Of a DNA stretch of 64,000 nucleotides, positions 20,718 through 32,112 are shown piece by piece (within the stretch, counting starts at the first letter, position 1; every line of letters begins with the position of its first letter). The notes below the pieces were generated by a model, which saw nothing but the letters and a program-made list of their open reading frames with translations, ran no database searches and was not told where the DNA came from. The position numbers and the translations under genes were made by a program. Source of the DNA: Clavaria fumosa (lineage: Eukaryota > Basidiomycota > Agaricomycetes > Agaricales > Clavariaceae); the NCBI GenBank assembly GCA_951802425.1, contig OX637796.1, positions 4,526,001 through 4,590,000 of the forward strand, read 5' to 3'.

Positions 20718-21110
20718 CTAATCAATGATGATACCGCGAGCACGAAGGTCATTCCTAGCCTGTCCAAGTTCCTAAACAATAGTCTGAGCGCTCACGTCTT
20801 GACCAATTGCACACAATACGTACTCGCACCAGCTCCTCGTAGGCTGCCGGACAATCTCGAAACGTCAAGAGACCCCAACCCAAACTGAACAGCGAATAAG
20901 ATCCGAACATGATTAGGAGCCACCACGGTAACTTCCATGGCCCGCGTTCAGTTACATAGATAGAATGACAACTTGGTCGCTCACGTATGGCAGAACGGCT
21001 TCCGCTATGCGCTCGCTAATGAAAGGCGTTGGAATAATTGAGAAGAGGAAAAAAAAGTACAACGCCGTGAGTGCGCTTCCCAACGCGAGGACTCTACGAG
21101 CTCGAGTCAT
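20718..21110 (-). CDS. DPM3: Dolichol-phosphate mannosyltransferase subunit 3 (DPM3)
   Basis: Small ER membrane subunit that tethers the catalytic DPM1 subunit of dolichol-phosphate-mannose synthase, which supplies mannose for N-glycans, GPI anchors and O-mannosylation. Three exons: 21110-20985, 20931-20824 and 20771-20718, all phase 0 with GT-AG introns, giving 95 residues, close to the family length (about 92). I chose the ATG giving MTRARRVLALG. Two membrane helices are visible (ALTALYFFFLFSIIP and LPWWLLIMFGSYSLFSLGWG). They are followed by the family signature LLTFRDCPAAYEELV and a coiled C-terminal helix (ELGQARNDLRARGIIID). It appears intact. Its neighbour to the left is retrotransposon debris. 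Confidence 0.9.
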
Positions 21111-21383
21111 CGCAAACTGAGGCTGAGGTCCTGAGCGACCAATCGAAGGCACGAATGATTACATAAGCATCATATCACCGGCGATGTGAAGCTCCTTGAG
21201 TAAATCGCGCGACCGAATAACAGTAGCAGCGTGCAGAAACGGTGCTCAAAACCTGCCGGCAACACGTCCGAACAATGTTCCCATGCGGCTTTAGATGCGG
21301 CTTTATCGCCCTCCTCTGTGATACCCGCGCAGTATAAATGGCCAGTTGTTCATCCCCGGCTGCCAACCCACTCGGACACGATC

Positions 21384-22144
21384 ATGAAGGGGTTTCTCGT
21401 ATTCCTCACGCTTCTTTTCCCCGCCGTCAGTTCGAGATTACTGCCTTGGGTGGATATACCTCAACTTCTTAGTTCGCTGTTCCCGGCCATGAGTCAGAGC
21501 GTGTTGGCTCAGCAGGATACACCTCAATTCTACCTTGTATCTTCCAGCAAACACCGAGAGACGGATTTGCATGTACGCTCTTTTCTTTTCCCTTTGACCA
21601 GAACTCCTCATAGAATGTCTTGTGCTAGCCCGTGCGATTCAAGAACTCCACAGGAGGCACGGCGACCCTTACTGGCACTCATCCCTTCATCGTGTTTTAC
21701 TTCTCGCAAGGCAAACTGGTAGCAGGTTTGTGCATCAGTCCGATTTTTTTCCGAGTAGGCATTTATTTATTTAATCACGTCAACTACAGTTCCGCCAGGT
21801 GGCACAGGCATCCTCAATAGCTTCGTCAATGCAGTGCCGCAAGTGAGCTGTTCTACTTGGGGAACGCTTTTCCTCTTCAACGGATCTAGCACCAACAAGT
21901 GCTTGACTCCGGGGAAGTTCCAGTTACAGTCGAACGAAAAGGCTTCTCAGCTCGGCGCTTTCTTGACCAACAATTTCACAGGAGGATTCTTTGCGTGTGG
22001 ATCTGCCCGTGATGTAATGTTGCCTCCACCACGTCTGGATCAAGTATTGATATCCCCTTCCAGATCTACTACAAGGCGGACAATACAGGCCCGCCAGGGT
22101 TAAACTGTACCCCGCTCAGACTTTACACGGTTCCCCTCATTTGA
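21384..22144 (+). CDS. Small secreted protein, paralogue 1
   Basis: Four exons, 21384-21572, 21629-21725, 21790-22013 and 22064-22144, give 196 residues. The N-terminus is a typical signal peptide (MKGFLVFLTLLFPAVSS). The mature part has the pattern TPQFYLVSSS, PVRFK, GTATLTGT, QGKLVA, SCSTWG, TNKCLTPGKFQLQS, GAFLTNN, GFFACG and PPGLNCTP. Several Cys would suit disulphides in an extracellular protein. The same four-exon structure with the same phases is found in the gene at 24190. Paralogue 1 has an extra segment of about 18 residues after the signal peptide. I do not recognise an enzyme fold; it resembles fungal secreted proteins of unknown function. Confidence 0.75.
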
Positions 22145-22209
22145 AGCCAAAGTGGATGCCGTACATTAGTGCTCTCAAGTGTTGGCTTCTCGGCATTAAC
22201 GTTCTATTC

Positions 22210-23730
22210 TATCTAGTTTTGGAATTTGTGCATGTAAAAATGAATGAATTGATCCAGCTGTAGGTCACATGTGCCTATTAGTCCGCATTGAGTGATCATT
22301 TTAAGTACAGTAGCTTTTTCAAGGCTTCGTCTAGACCGTTTCTCTTCGGTATACATATACCGTTCGTCAAACCTATTACCCACTCGACCGTAAGGCACAT
22401 ATATCCCCAACAGTATGCCACTATCCCGTAAGATGTCTGTTCAAGCAAAGCGAAATAAGACAAGCTCAGCATGTGGTGGACCTTCCAGCCGTTGTGAGCG
22501 TGGTTTGTAACTGTCCTGAGCACAGGTTCGCAGAGGGATAGACAAATGAATGACCCCTGCGACATACAGCCCATTTAAAACATGCCAAAGGGAGATGAGG
22601 ACTTCGCACACGAGAACTGAAAGTATCACTATGAGTAAACAGAAAGTTGGGTGATCACTAGCCATACATGGCAGGAAGTGCATCGTCTCAAATGTATAGA
22701 AGGTGATATGCGGATGTGCGCTCACAGTGGCCTCCTCAATTGAGGTAAGATGTGTCACAAGTTCGAGCTCCAGACGAAAGAGAAATGCAATGCGGTAGCA
22801 CGCGCCGCTCAACGTGGACATGGCCTTGATAGTGCATTATTGAATGGCCGAGGTAGCGGCCGACCCCGCCATCGTGGACCACGAGGAACCAACGCGCAAG
22901 CGACGTCGGTAAAACGGGCATAGCGCATACCAATGCGCAGGTGGATTTATGGACGTGAGGTTTTGTGGGGCGTTTCAGGTGGAGGAGACGTGATGATCCT
23001 CGACTCCAGAAGAAGAGAAGAATATAATAAGGCGAGCCAAACAATTTCCGCAGGAAAGCAGTAGGGTACGCGCCGCTGATCCAGCACCAGGGCATAGAAT
23101 AGAGGTCATTTGTGCACTCCCGCCGATAATGAAAGAGACAAGAAAGAATCACTGTACTCTCACCAAAGGTGGAAGCAGTTCGAAGCCCCCTAACGCCGCC
23201 ATCGCACCACATGCCGTGAAAAGTGTAAGGCAGACTGTTACGAAACGACGTTGGCTGCGCGCAACCAAAAGAACTTACCTTGCGCAGTACTAAGGGCGCC
23301 TGCCCTCGCCGAACCATTTAACCAACAGCACCCTGCATGAGAGCATCGAGGAACAGTGAAATCTGTTCGACCACATGAGAAGATTGTCGCATGGAGCAAG
23401 CATTAAGAGCCGCAGGAACACACGTCCATAGGGTAATTGGTGATCCTCTACCCAAGAAACCTTCGTGCGAAAATGATCTTTCTTGAGACGAAAGTTTACA
23501 ATCGATGCTTCCTCTCGACGCACAAAAAGACATGTGCAAGGACCAGTGATGGCTATCAAGGAGACAAAAGCCTGCCATAGGTGCGACCTACAGTGCACAC
23601 CACCTGAGACTTCTACGGTGACTTGAACAAGAAGGAAACCCACTATGAGGGCCACATTCTCCCCGTCAGGCAATAAAATCCTGCGGAGACTTCTAGCTGG
23701 TCTGCTGTACAAATGGCATCAGGCATGAGG
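22210..23730 (-). other. Unresolved region, possible decayed membrane-protein gene
   Basis: Open stretches on the minus strand encode hydrophobic segments, for example NVALIVGFLLVQVTV and FCLLIVILSVLVCEVLISLW. Several plausible GT-AG splice sites are present (a GTAAGT at about 23283). I could not assemble a single consistent protein or match a family. A weak likeness to RTA1-type seven-helix proteins in the 22440-22820 block is not strong enough to call. The block lies between the two secreted-protein paralogues and may be a relic or a real divergent gene. Confidence 0.3.
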
Positions 23731-24189
23731 TGAGTGTATCTCTGGGGGATAGGTGTAAGAAATGTAGTGTTGGGGTTGCGCGTTCATAAACGTGGATATA
23801 CAGCATATTGATGATATCTCAGGGCAGGCCATGTGAGGGGGATTCCCGACTGGATGACTTGACAAGTCGCAGGCGCGGCTGCTGTGAAAAGGTATCGCTT
23901 TTGGTGAATGTACACGGATTTATCGGTTATGGTATGATCCATAGCGCGTCAGGCGTCACGCGCGACGATTACGTAAATCATTTTGTTCGTATCACATGAC
24001 GCATTCAATTGTAACCCCTATCATTTCGAAGCTTGCTCTGGGCAGTGCAGAAGCAGAATGGGCGGAGATGATGTTCAGCGCTAGCCCACCAGGGATCCCT
24101 CTCATGCGGCGTCAGTATGGCCGTTTCCGTGAGGTATAAATGCACGTTTACCTTTTCTCAACTTTCACCCACCCGCACCACGTACCGTC

Positions 24190-24910
24190 ATGAAGGATTT
24201 TTTTATCTCTCTCTTTTTCCTTACCCTGCTTTTCCCTGCCATCAGTCCGAGCGTGCTGCCTCGGGCGGATACGCCTCAGTTCTACCTCGTCTCCTCCAGT
24301 ACTAATTCGGCGACGAATTTACTCGTACGTTTGGGTTGGCTTTTCTTCATGTGTAGATAATAATAATACTTTATATTATCAGCCCGTACGATTCAAAGAC
24401 CCCACAGGAGGCTTCGCGACACTCACCGGCACCAATCCCGCCATCCAGTTCTTCTTCCTCCAAGGCAAGCTGGTAGCAGGTCAGTCAGCTTGTTTGATGT
24501 CTTTCGCTAGTACATATTAACTAAAAACCACAAGTCCAACCCGGGAGCGGAGGCGCAACCCTCAACAGCTGGGTCAATGCAGTTCCGCAAGGAAGTTGTA
24601 GCACATGGGGCGCACTGCTTCTCTTTAGCGGCTCGAGCACAAACAAGTGCTTGACCCCGGGGAACTTCCAGATACAGTCGGACACCATGAACGCCCAATT
24701 GGGTGCCTTCCTAACCAACAACTACGTGGGAGGATTCTTCACTTGCGGAACTAGTAACGACGTAAGCAACACCGCCCGCCCCGCCCTTCTTCCATCAGAT
24801 CGGCGTCAGGTGTTGATGTCCCTTTGCAGATTTACTATAGGCTGGACAGCACAGGGCCACCGGGCTTGACCTGTACCCCGGTTAACCTCTTCACAGTTCC
24901 GGTCACGTGA
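24190..24910 (+). CDS. Small secreted protein, paralogue 2
   Basis: Exons 24190-24324, 24383-24479, 24535-24761 and 24830-24910 give 179 residues. Signal peptide MKDFFISLFFLTLLFPAISP. The mature part is closely similar to paralogue 1 (ADTPQFYLVSSS, LLPVRFKDPTGG, LTGTNPAIQFFFLQGKLVA, SCSTWG, TNKCLTPGNFQIQS, GGFFTCG, DSTGPPGLTCTP). Exons 2 and 4 have identical lengths in both genes (97 and 81 nt), and intron phases are conserved while intron sequences are not. This points to a gene duplication old enough for introns to diverge. All four exons read cleanly, so it is likely functional. Confidence 0.78.
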
Positions 24911-24945
24911 AATGTGTGCCTGACGATTGTGTAAATGCGATGACT

Positions 24946-25012
24946 GGGCTGTGCGAAGACAATGGACACGGGCTGTGCGAAGATTATGGACACGGGCTGT
25001 GTCAAACGGACC
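24946..25012. repeat. 24-bp tandem repeat, about 2.8 copies
   Basis: Unit GGGCTGTGCGAAGAYWATGG plus ACAC, repeated at 24946, 24970 and (partial) 24994, just after the stop codon of secreted-protein paralogue 2. It probably lies in the 3' untranslated region. Confidence 0.8.
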
Positions 25013-25293
25013 AATGTACACAAATGATTAGGCACACTAGGGACGCAGTCGTTGATAGCATAGGCAGACTGGACAGTGCTCAGAACAGTTTTATGCGAGT
25101 AGCCAAAAAATGCAAATTCGGAATCTGAATATTTTCGTTTTCGGCAGGTCCTTCCGAAGCCTACGGAGACCACCATGTTGCAGCTACAGATGTGAAAACA
25201 GAGACACACCCACTCCTTTACAGTACGGTATTATGGTAGGGTTATAAACCTGATGGAGTCTTCTTTGCTTCTTCATTTCAATCAAGCAGCAGG

Positions 25294-25734
25294 ATGCTCC
25301 ACCGTGAAGCCTCCATCCTCGCAAAGCGATTGCCCATTCGCACACGTGTTGACCGCGAGGGCGATCGCGGCCTGCTCCATGTCTTCGTTTCTGCCAGGAC
25401 CTTTGACGTTGAAAAGATTTGAGATTGCCCAGTTTCATCCATCATGTATCGCTGCGTTTTAATTACAAGTTAAGAAGCTTCTCCCAAAACTAGCAGACGA
25501 AATTACGAGCCCCGACTTCAAGGCGACGATTGACACCATTGTGAGAGGCGGTGTCGAACGGTGAGTGTGCAGTGTGAAGAGGACAGAGGTGGAGGAGCAC
25601 TTGAGTAATGCACCTGATAGGAACATACTTCTTAGTGTATCTCAACCTATCGACCATGACGCGCTCAGCGCCGGAATCTGGGCTTCGAAGCTCTCTGACC
25701 TGAGCGCTGATCCACTGCATTTAGTAAAGAGTTA
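25294..25734 (+). CDS. Short hypothetical gene
   Basis: A spliced reading is possible: ATG at 25294 (MLHREASILAKRLP ... VFVSARTFD), then KLLPKLADEITSPDFKATID to a good GTGAGT donor at about 25560, then an exon beginning at about 25636 (VSQPIDHDALSAGIWASKL ... VKS) with TAA at 25732. About 105 residues, hydrophilic, no domain recognised. The first intron boundary is the weakest part. It could be a fragment of a once larger gene; no neighbour suggests a role. Confidence 0.35.
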
Positions 25735-25974
25735 AATGGCCTCGCGATCTCTTCGCCAACTTTCCTCAGGTGTACAAAAAGGGGTGTCAAAGTAACGTGA
25801 AAAGATGTGCCTATGGTCTTTTTACCAACAGATTTCTTGCAAAACTTGAATACGAGCCATTCGTTTAGTTCACCCTCGGCAACAAGCACGACTGCTAGTT
25901 ATTGCAGGCCCTTGGATCACAGTTAGAAGAGGATATGGATGAGTCCGTCTCCTAATGCTAAATGTTAAAATCCT

Positions 25975-28086
25975 TCAATCGTCCCTGCGCTTCCTCAAGA
26001 GTATGTTGGCCTTCTGGTTAGGCAACAAGATCTCGCCTAGTTGGACATTAGGTGGACGAACGTTGCCTGTCTCAAGCTTGACATCGTAGTTGACTACCAG
26101 ATGAGCGAGCATCGTTTTCAGCTCAACTTGAGCGAAGAACCTGCCAGGGCTGCTTGGTCATGGAAGTCAGGAGGAATCAGTCAGTCACTCATATTTCTAT
26201 TATAGAAAACTGAAAGAAAGACGCACCAAGCGTGTCTGCCGTATCCAAAGGCAAGCCATATAGGGCTGGTGTATACCAAGCTCGAGTGAGCGCCCGCAGC
26301 GCTTTCGCTTCCCTCCTGAAGGCTGGAGAAGCGAAATCCGTCAAACACCCCCCCTTCAGGGTAGAAGGATGAGTCGAGATGAAGACCAGACGTGCAAGAG
26401 ACAAGTGTAGTGCCAGGGGGAACGTATGTGCCGTCAGAGAACGTGAACGGTTGAACAGCTTGCCGACTCATAATGACTGGAGCAACACAGTTGAGGAAAG
26501 GGACACAAGGGAATACAACTAATTCGACCAACCCGGACTGAGGCCATAGACTCTCGCGGCTTCCTTCAGGAATCTATCACGAGTCACCAACATCAGCGTC
26601 GTCAGATGTGGATCGCCAGGTGCCGAGGAACCCACGAATCCAAAGTGCGCATTTCGTTGATGGCGACTCGTGTCCATCCTTCTTTCTCCACGATCGCTTC
26701 GACCTCCGCGCGCATTGGCTTCAAGTACTTGTCCGCGTCTGCAGCGAGACTATACAGCGCATGCGTGAACAGCAACGTCGTCGTGTGCACTGCGGCAAAA
26801 TTGGTGCCAAGAACGCGCATTGTGAGGTTCCACGGGGTGCGTTCTGCGCCCTCCGCTTCGTCCAAGAACCAGCTTAGCAAGTCATCCTATAAGCCGATCG
26901 TCAGTCGACGACATAAGAGTAAGGACAGGACTGTGATGGGGCGCACTGGCTTTTCGGGATAATTGTGGCCATACTCGTGAATCATTCTTTCGCGTTGCTC
27001 GACGATGGGCTGTAGATACTTCATCCCGCGTAAGATGATGTTCTGCGGACCCTTGAGCAATTTCGCCACGAATCTGTGGCGCGTAGTCAGTGGGCATGGG
27101 GATCTGAATAAAGAGGTACGAACGGTTGTAAAATGCGCGGAAATAATCGGATGATAATGGACTTCTTGATAATTTCGTGAGCAATGCCGACACATAGACC
27201 AAGCCATTCCTCATTCCTACCTAGGGAAAGAGTGAAGGGTGAACTAATGGTCTGTGAAGGCCGGTGCAAACAAGATCCACAAACATAGCGGTAACCCTAC
27301 AAAAACGCGGTTACTTGTTCGACACACGATTTTCATGACGGTCTCCGCCGCCCGTAGCTTGATCCACTCTGAGGTTTGTAGTCAGTCAAAGAATGCGCCG
27401 CCGCTCAATGTGAGTGAACAATTACCATCCCCAATGAGCGGAGCCACAGAACCAAAAGAAGCGACGATTTCATCGTGAATCTCGGGGTAAATTGCGTCGA
27501 GGCCACGCGTGAGCCTGTTCCGCAGGATGGCCACATGGTACGGGATGTCCAAGAAGTTGGAGCCCAGCGTGTATTTCAGTTGCAGACCCTGTCCGTGTCA
27601 CCTTGTCGGTTAGAGCATATTATTAGGACGGGCTATGAAAGGCGAACATTTGTGACAGCTTCTGAAAACGATAGTTGGTCGTCGGGTGCCCTGCGCATCT
27701 CCTCGATCAGCTGAGTATTGCCTAGTACGACAAGCCAACGGCTCAGCGTGGCGATTTTAAATGGCTTGGACTTAAACTGGGACATGGGCAGGTATCAGTC
27801 CATTGATGTACTATAAGGAATGCAATCGCAAACCTTCGCATAGCCTTCCTGCAGGACATCTTCAGCAGAGAGCATAAATCTCAGGGCGCCCAAGTAAGAT
27901 AGCAGCGGTGCCGAGGGTCCAACTGTTGGGATATGACTGAGCTAGAGGAAACGAATTGATCAGTCACGACTTGGGGATTTGAAAAAGCGGCTCATGCGAG
28001 AGGCTCACTCTGTGGTTAGAGTTGCGCAGATACCATGCCAATGCGATGACGAAGACGGCGCTGTATGCCAAAACTATGACGAACAT
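25975..28086 (-). CDS. Cytochrome P450 monooxygenase
   Basis: Haem-thiolate monooxygenase of the fungal microsomal type, expected to oxidise a small hydrophobic substrate using electrons from NADPH-P450 reductase. Roughly a dozen exons. The start (28086) gives an N-terminal membrane anchor (MFVIVLAYSAVFVIALAWYL) followed by a Pro/Gly hinge (IPTVGPSAPLLSYLG). Recognisable blocks: I-helix region (LGTNFAAVHTTTLLFTHALY, the Thr-containing groove written AAVHTT), the ExxR motif (SFLKEAARVYGL, across an intron at about 26598; K-E-A-A-R in place of the usual E-S-x-R), the PERF-like segment (FDGFRFSSL) and the haem-binding loop FGYGRHACPGRFFA, with its Cys codon split by the last intron. Ends RKRRDD and TGA at 25977-25975. 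Order and spacing match basidiomycete P450s; substrate unknown. Confidence 0.85.
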
Positions 28087-28845
28087 GATGTTGCTGGAAA
28101 GCGGGCGGAAACGAGGAGAGCACAAATCTTGATGGAATACATAGTTTTGCTCGACGTGATATTGATGAATACTGATTAGAATTCTCGGCACGCGCGTCGG
28201 GCAAGCAGAAAGCGAAGAGAAATTCACAAGATGATCGCATCAACAATTGATGGGGGTTTGCAAATGCACCCTTCGTCACCTTAGTTTATTTCTACTTACT
28301 GCGCGCAGAGTTGAAGTAGAGGAGGAACAATGAGCCGTCTGGGGTGAGTGACTGACCAGTGAGCGCCCGACTTTTTATGCTCAGAAAGTGGAGTCGCCTT
28401 CAAGGTGAGTCGCTCGAACCCTGCTCGAAGCTCAGCAGCCGGAATTTGGAATCCCCTGAGAAAGGGCCATCAGTAGAGCTAAGATCACTCGGCCGGACCG
28501 GACATCGTGCATCATGCATCATGATTTCTCATGCTGCAACTGCGAAGAGCGGGTTTCTACACTCAAATTCCAGCGAATTTACTGGTACACATTGGTTGGC
28601 CACTCAGTTCTGAGGCACGGTGAATCATTCTGGGGTCATCTTGCTCGGAATTACAATTGACGTCCACAACTAAGTACAGGATGAATATTTGCGGTTGACA
28701 GCTTTGGGAAAAGGAGGGTTGGAAGGGGTAAATTGGAGCGACCACCACTGCTATCACCAACGACGCGTTCAAATGTTGGTGACAGAAGGCTGCACAGGAA
28801 GCAAGAAAGGTGTTCGCACTACGAGGCGGACACGTCGGGCATCAT
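28087..28845. other. Intergenic region between P450 and tetraspanin genes
   Basis: It should contain the P450 promoter (right side) and the tetraspanin 3' end. Short open frames are present but none with convincing coding character. Confidence 0.5.
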
Positions 28846-30098
28846 CTAGTCTGTGTCGCGGGGAAACTGATCACGGCTATGCAATCGGTCGTACTTTGGC
28901 TTGGACACGCCAGATGTGTTAGTTTTGTCGAGCTCCAAATTTGACCGTGACCGCGCAAGGATCTCAGAGGCCATTTCTAGCCCGTACTCCTCAGCCAATT
29001 GACTAATTAACGATAGCTTAGGGTGGACCGAATAAGTGAGCTTTGAAACGGAGCACATACGCCGCGTAGTTGTCCATGATGACGGCCATGCTATTCATGC
29101 TGAGCCGATAAGCCTTGGGCATCATACCCTTGCCGAACCGGTATGTGACATGGTTTGAGCACAGCAGCCCCACAAAGATGATACCGATGTGGAGGGGAAC
29201 GATCGAGAAAGCGGTCTTGTACCACCGCCTTAGCACGACTCGCTCAAAGTCCAGATACCGCTTCTTGCAACCAGGGAGGATACTGCGCGCGTAGCACGTC
29301 TGGCTGATCGTTGCTTCGACGAAGGGGCTGAAGTAGCCACAGCACCCCAGACTGTCCTGTATGCGTAGTCGCCCGAGCGGCCCGAGCCCTCTCGACCACT
29401 GAGCATTGATTTTGCCCTCGAGGTTGAGTGAGCGGCGCTTGTAGGTGACGTACCCCGGCGCAACGAGGAGGATGAAGACGATCCACAGCAGGAAAGTGTA
29501 CACGGCGAGGAAGGAGCGGTTGTTGAGTAGGATGCCAGACCATCCGATGACGCTGGTGACGATGCCGAGGATAGAGGCCAAGGTGGAGGCGGCGAGCTCG
29601 GGTCGGTTGCCGACGCGCACGACGTCTGCGTGGTCCCAAATATTGCACCATGTACAGAGGCAGAAAATGAAGGCAACGAGAGAATAAATTGTGAGCTTGT
29701 AGGAAAAAATATTAGAAAGGCAGTCGACAGAGAAAATCATTATGGCTCACGAACGAATTGCCAACGAGCAGAGCCCACTTGAACTTATTCCATCGCATTT
29801 TGGGTGGAGCGCGACTATTCTTCTTGTTCCGAAACCACGCAGCTTGCACTCCATCGTAGTCTTCGTCGTGCTCCCCTGGCATCCTTGACTCGCCGCTGCG
29901 AAATGCCTCAGTACCTCCGCCTCGCTTAGGCCAGAAAACTTTTTTGCCGTCCTTTTTGCCCCGCTTGCCGGTAAGCGGCGAAGTATTCGAGAATTTGTTA
30001 GGCAGATAATTTACACTGAGGGATACTGGGGGACGGTCTTGAACATCAAGTTCAGTATTGAGTGAGTGAGAGGCGAAGGGGCGAGAAAGGCGAACCAT
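28846..30098 (-). CDS. TSP2: Tetraspanin, basidiomycete Tsp2 type
   Basis: Four-helix membrane scaffold protein; fungal tetraspanins organise membrane domains and are linked to polarity and, in some pathogens, appressoria. Three exons, 30098-29751, 29695-29061 and 29002-28846, give 379 residues. The N-terminal cytosolic region has the type-specific LSVNYLPNKFS and GGGTEAFRSGESR segments. Helices follow (RWNKFKWALLVGNSF-LTIYSL; ASILGIVTSVIGWSGILL; FLAVYTFLLWIVFILLVAP). The large loop holds the diagnostic CCG (LGCCGYFSPFVEATIS) plus two more Cys. The fourth helix is SIVPLHIGIIFVGLLCSNHV. The tail SMAVIMDNYAAQLAEEYG spans the last intron. The gene looks intact and is divergent from the PRPP synthetase gene to its right. 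Confidence 0.9.
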
Positions 30099-30478
30099 GT
30101 TCGCTAGATGATGAAGTGTAGGGTGTCGATGAAGATCCTAAGACGTCTGCGAGCATATATCTGGTGGACGCTGCGTTTGAATACAGGGAACGTTCGTCCA
30201 TGGATGGGGCCCGGGAGCGGCTATGCCAAGAGTTGAACATGCGCCAGAGAAGAAGCCAAAGCTTGTTAGACGAGAAGGTGCAGTCCCGATAGTGATGGCG
30301 TTGTACTTAGTCAAGGAGGTGAGAAAGAAGAGAAGAGTCGGGCGGTGAGCCGAGATTCGCTGAGAATGCACCAAACTCACGTCAAACAGGTCCGGGTCAA
30401 TAGGTACGTCGACCACACACATAACACGCTGTTTAACACCACTGTTAGTGTTACGTAATCACACAGATACGTGAATAT
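30099..30478. other. Divergent intergenic region, weak minus-strand ORF
   Basis: Region between the tetraspanin and PRPP synthetase starts. A minus-strand open stretch (30052-30330, ending in the tetraspanin 5' region) could be a small upstream ORF or an older 5' exon (SRSRAPSMDERSLYSNAAST). I could not establish a start or splicing for it and do not call it a gene. Confidence 0.35.
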
Positions 30479-30517
30479 CACGTGTACATCACGTGACATT
30501 ACACCATAGACCACGTG
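30479..30517. promoter_or_regulatory. Cluster of three CACGTG E-boxes upstream of PRPP synthetase
   Basis: CACGTG occurs at 30479-30484, 30490-30495 and 30512-30517, ending 23 bases before the proposed start codon of the PRPP synthetase gene. CACGTG is the site for Cbf1/Pho4-type bHLH factors in fungi. The spacing and position suggest real control elements for this gene, though binding is inferred only. Confidence 0.6.
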
Positions 30518-30539
30518 CCCTTCACCTTGCTCACAACAA

Positions 30540-31874
30540 ATGTATCACGCAAACTGCATCAGAATACTCGCAGGCAAGTGTCCATTGTCTAATTGTGTTA
30601 CTGCCACGCATGACTAGACTCAACAGGGAACAGCCATCCTGAGCTTGCTGAGGCTGTAGCCGATCAGTAAGCTGCGGATTCACTACCACGAATGGCTTGA
30701 TAAGGGTTCAACATCTTAGGCTCAACTATTCTCTGACGCCATGCACGGTAAAGAAGTTCTCCAATGGGGAGATCGACGTCAAAATCTCAGAGTCCGTCCG
30801 CGACGAGGACGTCTTCATCATCCAGTCTGGCTGCAGCGATGCTAACGACAACCTCATGGAGCTTCTCATCCTTATCTCCGCCTGTAGAACTGCCTCTGCT
30901 CGTCGAATCACAGCCATCATCCCCTGTTTTCCCTATGCACGCATGGACAAGAAGGAGAAATCTCGCGCACCCATCACGGCCAAGCTTGTCGCGAATATGA
31001 TCGCCGTGGCCGGCTGTGACCACGTCATCACCATGGATCTGCATGCTGGACAGATCCAGGGCTTCTTTGATATTCCAGTCGATAATCTTTGGTCGGAACC
31101 ACTGATGATCTCATATGTCAAGCGGAACATTGAGGGTTGGAAAGATTCCATTATAGTAAGCCCAGACGCTGGGGGCGCGAAACGGTGCTTACATACACTC
31201 GTCACCCTCCTCGCTTCCATCGTCTGATCTGCTGTCAGGGCTACGGCAATTGCAGACAAACTTGGAGTGGAATTTGCCCTGATTCATAGAAAACGTGATC
31301 ACAATACGCAGAATGCGCCTGAACGCATGGAGCTGCTGGTTGGCGACGTCCAAAATAAGGCACTTGACTATCACTGGCTGGCCAATGGCATACTCAACGT
31401 TCTATCTCTGTCTCTGTACAGGTCGCTATTCTTGTTGATGACATGATTGACACGGGACACACCCTGGCTCTTGCGGTACGTACGTTGAAAGATAAAGGCG
31501 CCAAAGCCATACATGCCCTTGTCTCTCATGGTAAATTCCCCCATCGTGATGGCTACCCTCCTACGACCCAACGTATCACGCAGGGCTGCTATCCGAAACT
31601 AACATGAACCTCATCGAAGAGCTCCCGATCGAGCGCCTCGTTGTATGTCCTCCCCAGACCCTTCTCCTGTCCGGTTGTCTGATCAGATTGATCAACCACC
31701 TTTCTTGAACAGGTCACTAACTCGGTCCCGCAGAGAGAACGTCAACTCAGCTGCTCCAAACTGGTGAGCATAGACATCGCCCCCACTTTGGCGGAGAGCA
31801 TCCGGAGAACACATAACGGCGAGAGCATCAGCTTGCTCTTTGGTGAATGGGCAGAGCGTACGACGCTCATCTGA
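30540..31874 (+). CDS. PRS: Ribose-phosphate pyrophosphokinase (PRPP synthetase)
   Basis: Makes PRPP from ribose 5-phosphate and ATP for purine, pyrimidine, His, Trp and NAD synthesis; cytosolic. Seven exons: 30540-30573, 30627-30666, 30720-31184, 31239-31359, 31422-31530, 31584-31642 and 31713-31874, giving 329 residues, normal for the family. Key parts: [34 protein letters not shown] (flexible-loop and ATP-binding region), [48 protein letters not shown] and the PRPP-binding loop [13 protein letters not shown]. Two introns do not start with GT: the first uses GCAAGT and the fourth GCACTT, the latter a poor consensus. If intron 4 cannot be removed, three or four residues would change or the gene would be damaged. 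Otherwise intact. Confidence 0.9.
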
Positions 31875-32112
31875 AGTACCGGGACACGCTTCCTCGTTCT
31901 CGTGTATTACTCTTAGATGAAGGAAAGCAAACTATGAATGCAAATGCGACACCCAGCTTACATATTATTTTTCATGAGAGTGGATTTTATGCATCTAGGA
32001 GACGAGCAAGTCACGTTTTTGACTAGAAACAGGTTTTACAAATAATTTCATCGCGTCGGTTACTCTGCGCTGCGCCAAAGCCAGATCCCTTCTTCTCCCG
32101 ACCCCATCCGCC
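31875..32112. other. Short intergenic region before iPGM
   Basis: Only 238 bases separate the PRPP synthetase stop from the iPGM ATG, both plus strand. It must hold the terminator of one and the promoter of the other. No conserved motif stands out. Confidence 0.5.

Noticed and set aside
22441..22821. RTA1-like lipid-translocating exporter
   Set aside because: Only a loose resemblance over one segment; the expected helices and motifs do not line up across the rest of the region.
30052..30422. Separate small gene upstream of the tetraspanin
   Set aside because: Open frame lacks a convincing start and runs into the tetraspanin 5' exon; could be untranslated leader.
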